Below are positions 60,801-64,000 of a DNA stretch of 64,000 nt, piece by piece (the first letter of the stretch is position 1; the number at the start of each line of letters is the position of its first letter). The stretch comes from Streptosporangiaceae bacterium NEAU-GS5 (GTDB taxonomy: Bacteria > Actinomycetota > Actinomycetes > Streptosporangiales > Streptosporangiaceae): assembly GCA_017592665.1 (NCBI GenBank), contig JAGFNW010000008.1:124001-188000 (forward strand), written 5' to 3'. The notes beneath the pieces were generated by a model. It was not told the origin of the DNA. It was given only the letters and a program-made list of their open reading frames with translations, and did no database searches. Both the position numbers and the translations under genes were made by a program.

Positions 60801-62174
60801 CTGCAAGGTGAGACCGGCGAGCCTCGCGGGTCCTTCGATGGTCTCGCGCAGCTGGTCCGCCGTCATCGGGGTCACCACCACGGGACGCTCCATGGACTCC
60901 AGGAGCTCCGGATAGGCGGCGCAATGCCCGAAGAAGTCGGCGCGCAATCCCACGACTATCCGGGCCGATTCACCGGCGGTGTGCAACGCCCGAATGAAGA
61001 TCCGGCGCTGCTCCTCGCTGGAACAGGCGGTGAAGACCTCCTCGAACTGGTCGACGATCAGCACGGGCCTTCCAGCCGAGGCGAGCATGTCCCGTAGATG
61101 GCCGGGCTCGGCTTCGAGGCGCGATCGGATGCCTGGGCCGTCCAGCGGCTGGAAGCGGTCCGCCAGCGAGCCGATCGGGTCCTCGCCGGGCGTGATCACC
61201 GACACCGGCCCCAGCCATCGCGCGAGTCCCGTGTGGAGCAACGATGACTTGCCGGCGCCGGACGGGCCGGTGACCAGCACCAGCCCGGACGCCGTCTCGA
61301 CCCTGGCACGCAGGGCCGCGGTCAACTCCTGACGGCCGAAGAAATAGCGCGCGTCTTCCGGGCCGAAGGAGGCCAGCCCTCGGTAAGGGCTGAAGTCGCC
61401 TGGCTGGAACACCGGAGGCGACGGGACCGCGGATACGTACGCGCGGTTGGATGCCAAGGGCAGCTGGTCCACGTAGTCAGCCGCCTGCCGCCGCGGCCGG
61501 GGCAACCCCCGGCCATGGAGCCCGGCCGACAGCGATCGATATACGTCCTCCAGCGTGAGCTGCGCGGGGCCGGCCGGATCGCCGTCGGTGAGCAGTTTGA
61601 TCAAGGCTCCGGTGAAGGCCGTATGCGGCTCGTCGGGCGGCGCCCACGCCTGCCCGTTCGCACCTGTGGCGGTGAGCACGTACATGCCGGCGGCGGCCGC
61701 GTCGAAGACCTCGTCGAGGCGCCCTCTGGCTCTGGCCCGGCCGGAGAAGCAACAGTCGAGGATCACCACCGTGAGCGGCGCTCGCGTCCGGGCCAGGACA
61801 TGCGACATCTCGGCGTACGGCAGGGCCTGGTGCGCCGCGATGCCCTCGGCGAGATCGCGTGCGGCCCGCGTCGTGAGATGAAGCTCCCCGTCGGATACGG
61901 CGCCGTGCCCGACGAAATAGATCATCAGCACGTCGGTCGCCTGATTGGCCGCCTCGACCACATCCGCGCCCAGCTCACGGGGGTCCGCCGGGTCGAGCAC
62001 CACGTTGAGCCGCGCCGGATCAAGCCCGGCCCGCTCGACCAAGACCCGCCCGAGGTCCCGCACGGTCGCCGACACGCTGGGCAGCGCGGGGAATCGGGAC
62101 CCAGGCAGGTAAGACCCCGACCCGATCAGCAGAACTCGGGTCCCCGGCAGCTCCAGCAAGAGTTGAGCCGACAT
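57864..62174 (-). CDS. Caspase-like peptidase fused to nSTAND1 NTPase and WD40 propeller
   Basis: 1436 residues from ATG 62174 (GAGG upstream; the open frame to 62408 lacks homology). Residues ~1-245 are a C14 caspase-like domain with the His-Cys dyad: His90 in IYFVGHGAV and Cys142 in VVILDCCFSGRA. nSTAND1 NTPase follows with Walker A GPSGAGKS (303-310) and Walker B LIVDQFEEVF (Asp375), one membrane helix (~681-700), then WD40 repeats (GDAASSLAFSPDGKVLAIGS, LWD ends). The C-terminal part shares its layout with the BTAD-nSTAND1-WD40 protein. Expected behaviour: ligand sensing by the propeller, NTP-dependent switching, protease release. Lies downstream of a CHAT protease gene on the same strand. 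Confidence 0.88.
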   Translation of the reverse strand: MSAQLLLELPGTRVLLIGSGSYLPGSRFPALPSVSATVRDLGRVLVERAGLDPARLNVVLDPADPRELGADVVEAANQATDVLMIYFVGHGAVSDGELHLTTRAARDLAEGIAAHQALPYAEMSHVLARTRAPLTVVILDCCFSGRARARGRLDEVFDAAAAGMYVLTATGANGQAWAPPDEPHTAFTGALIKLLTDGDPAGPAQLTLEDVYRSLSAGLHGRGLPRPRRQAADYVDQLPLASNRAYVSAVPSPPVFQPGDFSPYRGLASFGPEDARYFFGRQELTAALRARVETASGLVLVTGPSGAGKSSLLHTGLARWLGPVSVITPGEDPIGSLADRFQPLDGPGIRSRLEAEPGHLRDMLASAGRPVLIVDQFEEVFTACSSEEQRRIFIRALHTAGESARIVVGLRADFFGHCAAYPELLESMERPVVVTPMTADQLRETIEGPARLAGLTLQPGLVELLLEDIDGATGAAVLPLLSHALLATWQHREGRMLTLAGYRTTGGISRALARSADSALADLDADARHAARLLLPRLVRIGDEFDDSRRPMTVADLLPSPTTADYAPARRALDQLVRARLVTVDRDRAQLTHEALIRRWPQLNAWIAADRTLLMIEQQIAEDARDWLRSGRDPAFLYRDTRLAMAQDAANLGELEDAFLAASRALEAAGKAAARRRQRTRTLLTAALAVLLIVALGMTARLVAALDEAGQERDLALSRELQATSQALARTDPVVSRLLLVAAWRLSPRPAEVMPALKAAALRPEVAVLNGQGDAASSLAFSPDGKVLAIGSDTTFNTRIDRVASVQLWDLATRTPIGAPLLSQASTEFHLAFSPDGRTLAVARAWEAGAGDGTPGEDVRLWDVATQRQYGSSITFDHDPGRLGSGPIRSMAFSPDGKTVLLGRGNTTTERVTVQLWNTDTGAVHVLTGPTGLGVLDWAGFSAGGTFFAAAVSGETDAHPRVLVWRTGTRDPVALPRGRGDVRAAAFTPDDGALGVLRADGQARWLEEWDLITGRRAGPAYVDPPAGAGAMAFSRDGRTLAAADVDGVRLWDRTSRRPLTGSLTGHGEPVGEIAFSPDGATLAGLADPSGHDSSGAGDVAGQATVTLWDVGSLRPVGEPLIPSSDFTWALAFNHDGSLLASGGTGGGAERGAKGSAAQVWRVDRRELMAEVARATRVRTSYNVAFDGSDTLTVWSGVQDAGWSLSNWDLRSRKPIGTVTRDPRGVGALVVLNPAGSRHLIMDTRQVSDPGGGFHTRVTVRAWDRDTGKSSRLLVDSTGDVGIPAFSADGRQFITTNGLLDGVGAWQVWDTATLRPLYAPRVDATGDMSAAAFSADGRTVITVTQTDEKAALQLWDVATGTWLGAPLVTDEEVLTFLAPSPDGRSLATVGLEGKIRFWTLGITDARAVRMVCDQAGRALTKAERDRYLAGRTELTIC

Positions 62175-62359
62175 CACGGCCTCGCTCGACGTGGTTGCGC
62201 AGACGTCTACACCGGAGCACACAACCGCCTGCGCGCACAAGCGCCGCAGACCCACCGTCGCACCCTGGGCGTATTCGATGGCCAGTTCGCCGAAGACCTC
62301 GCGCCGGTTGACGTGTGCCCGCTCGAGGCCGGCACGACCTGCGCGTTCCGACCCTGCGG

Positions 62360-64000
62360 TCAGGTCGGGAACGCCGCGGGATCCCCGATCACGAACCACG
62401 GCGACCACATCGGGAATGACCGCGACTCCCCGTCGGTGCTGATCCTCGACGTGTAGTGCTCCCGCAGCCGCCGCGCCCAGCGGACCGCCTCGCCGACGGG
62501 AAGCGGCTTCGGCGGAGTGGCGCCGGACGTGCTCGCCGTCTGCCCGGTCAGCGCCGCGACCACGAGGTCGCTGAAGGCCAACCCCGCGGCCTCGCGGACC
62601 GGGGTGACGCTCGCGATCACCGCGCGCGCCTCCGTGGCGATCATGAGCTGGCGGACGATCCCCAGGAAGTCGTTGGCGTCGTCGGCGGCGAAGTCACCCG
62701 TGTCGCAGCCGGTCAGCAGCACGACGTCCGCGCGCACGCCGAGGTCCAGCAGGTCGACCGGCGTGACCGTCCGGGCCAGTTGGAGACCGTTGCGGTTGGC
62801 GTGGCAGGCCACGTGCAGCAGCCGTACGCGGCACGTCAGGCCGAGGAAGGCGTCGGCCTCGGCGCTGGTGATGAGGTTGGGCCGGCCGTCGACGTCCGCA
62901 CCCCGGAAGTAGCGCTCGGCGACCTGGGTCACCTCGCGGTCCACGCCCGGCAGCCGCGCGAGGCCCGGCCGGTCCCGGGCGTCGTAGGAGACCCCGAGGT
63001 ATCCGGACCGCGCGGGCTCCGGCGGATCGCGGCGCAGTTGGAGGAAGGAGCCGGCGGCCGGGACGATCGCCGTGACGTACGCGTCGCCCACGGCGCCGCC
63101 CGATTCCAGCGGAAGCAGATGCCAGGGAGTCCGCACCAGCTCTCCGTGCGGGCATACGACGATCGTGTGAATGTCCGCCGGGATGTCGCCGACCAGCAGA
63201 CCCGCCAGCCGTATGCTCTCGGAGTCGTCGGCCGTGAACCCCGTGCCGTGGCGCGTCCGCTCGTCCATCCCTCGGAGCCAGTTCGTGAAGACCGACTGAT
63301 CCAGCTCAGGGATGGCGACGTCGTAGCTGTTCCGGGTCACCGAGGCGCGGATGAGGCGGCCGTAGCGCCCGAGATACTCCAGGTACAGCTCGCCCGGCCG
63401 AAGGGCGGCCTGAAGATCGGCCACGGTGGTCGGCTCACCGCCTATGAGCCGGACGGCGGGAGACCGGCCTCGGGTGATGAGCCTCAGCCGTTCGGCCTGA
63501 TCGCGTTCCCGGTCGCGCAGCTCCTGCTGAGCCGCCTCACGCGCCTGTACGTACGGCTCGACGACGCCCATCCCCGCCGAGAAGAAGGCGGACTGAACGT
63601 CGCGCTCGGCCGTTTCGACCCGGATCCGCGCCTCCTCCACGGCCTTGGTCCGCTCCCGCAGATCCGAATCAGCGATCAGCAGGTGGTTCCACACGTCCCG
63701 CTGAAGCTGCTGATCCAGGAAGGCCCGGCCCTTGACCGCCTGGGTGGTGCCCCAGACCGCAGCGCGCCAGGCGTCGTTCCGGCGAAGAGCGGGGGCGGCG
63801 TCGAGCAGTTGCCCCGTAAGCAACATCAGCATCTGGGCGATCTGGCGGTCGCGCGTCTCCCGCTCATGCGGAAAGAGCATGGCGGCACGGCCGCGTTCAT
63901 GGCTGACGAGCCAGGCACCGACCGCGGCCAGCCACTCGTCGTCCAACAGGCCGCGCATTCCCAACTGCGTCGCGATCTGGAGCCGGCAGTAAGCCTCGTC
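62360..64000 (-). CDS. CHAT-domain caspase-like protease, N-terminus off the window
   Basis: 547 codons visible; the frame is open to the right edge (DEAYCRLQIATQLGMRGLLD), so the start and probably TPR repeats lie beyond. A helical coiled part (AERDVQSAFFSAG, AQQELRDRERDQAERLRL) leads into the CHAT domain: CPHGELVRTPWHLLPLESGG, catalytic His in LLHVACHANRNG, catalytic Cys in VVLLTGCDTGDF and the C-terminal MWSPWFVIGDPAAF, all canonical. CHAT proteases act in bacterial programmed-death and defence systems. 185 bp separates it from the caspase-nSTAND1 gene downstream on the same strand. Confidence 0.88.
   Translation of the reverse strand, partial: DEAYCRLQIATQLGMRGLLDDEWLAAVGAWLVSHERGRAAMLFPHERETRDRQIAQMLMLLTGQLLDAAPALRRNDAWRAAVWGTTQAVKGRAFLDQQLQRDVWNHLLIADSDLRERTKAVEEARIRVETAERDVQSAFFSAGMGVVEPYVQAREAAQQELRDRERDQAERLRLITRGRSPAVRLIGGEPTTVADLQAALRPGELYLEYLGRYGRLIRASVTRNSYDVAIPELDQSVFTNWLRGMDERTRHGTGFTADDSESIRLAGLLVGDIPADIHTIVVCPHGELVRTPWHLLPLESGGAVGDAYVTAIVPAAGSFLQLRRDPPEPARSGYLGVSYDARDRPGLARLPGVDREVTQVAERYFRGADVDGRPNLITSAEADAFLGLTCRVRLLHVACHANRNGLQLARTVTPVDLLDLGVRADVVLLTGCDTGDFAADDANDFLGIVRQLMIATEARAVIASVTPVREAAGLAFSDLVVAALTGQTASTSGATPPKPLPVGEAVRWARRLREHYTSRISTDGESRSFPMWSPWFVIGDPAAFPT

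Noticed and set aside
57147-61097. A very long plus-strand open frame (over 1300 codons)
   Set aside because: It lies antisense to the caspase-nSTAND1-WD40 gene, is Arg/Gln/His-rich and low-complexity, and shows no domain; it results from high GC content.

Overview
The window is GC-rich actinobacterial DNA: codon third positions are strongly G/C, GTG and TTG starts are common, and it carries SARP/BTAD and LuxR-LAL regulators, RHS proteins, nSTAND-WD40 proteins and Tat/lipoprotein signals. The mix of large BTAD or caspase nSTAND1-WD40 proteins would fit a Streptosporangiales-type genome, but that placement is an inference.

Region 1 (1-15868) is a biosynthetic gene cluster that I read as a valanimycin-type azoxy cluster. 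A minus-strand pair, MmgE/PrpD (VlmK-like) and a diacylglycerol-kinase-fold kinase (VlmJ-like), diverges from a GMC oxidoreductase. After a 1.8-kb gene-free stretch of inverted and tandem repeats comes a minus-strand class II tRNA-like gene with serine-type features and an abnormal anticodon loop. A 12-gene, tightly coupled plus-strand operon follows: aldehyde dehydrogenase/acyl reductase, acyl-CoA-dehydrogenase-fold oxygenase (VlmH-like), class III aminotransferase, SRPBCC protein, small membrane protein, flavin reductase (VlmR-like), diiron ferritin-like protein (VlmB-like), ACP, ketosynthase, DUF2156 aminoacyl-tRNA-dependent transferase (VlmA-like), a 50-aa protein and an APC permease. The inferred route is: acyl-ACP to aldehyde to alkylamine to N-hydroxylamine, seryl transfer from seryl-tRNA, N-N bond/azoxy formation, then phosphorylation and elimination. 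The tRNA-like gene could be a dedicated seryl donor, which would be new.

Region 2 (15856-24415) is regulatory and accessory: a LAL regulator, DUF488, a GlxA-type AraC regulator, DUF6010, a DHA2 exporter divergent from an unusual SARP-Lrp/AsnC fusion regulator, and a gene remnant. Region 3 (24422-32323) has a lipoprotein, an ABC importer operon with a fused double permease, and a LacI regulator plus PfkB sugar kinase with repeated operator-like boxes. Region 4 (32347-46346) holds a secreted RHS protein with a LamG partner, a BTAD-nSTAND1-WD40 protein, and a cold-shock protein beside a frameshifted gene. Region 5 (46432-54803) is mostly secreted or lipid-anchored proteins and beta-propellers, a PL22-like enzyme and a ricin-like pseudogene. 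Region 6 (54912-64000) has a DUF4132 pair, then a caspase-nSTAND1-WD40 protein and a CHAT protease that runs off the edge, a likely conflict/immune module.
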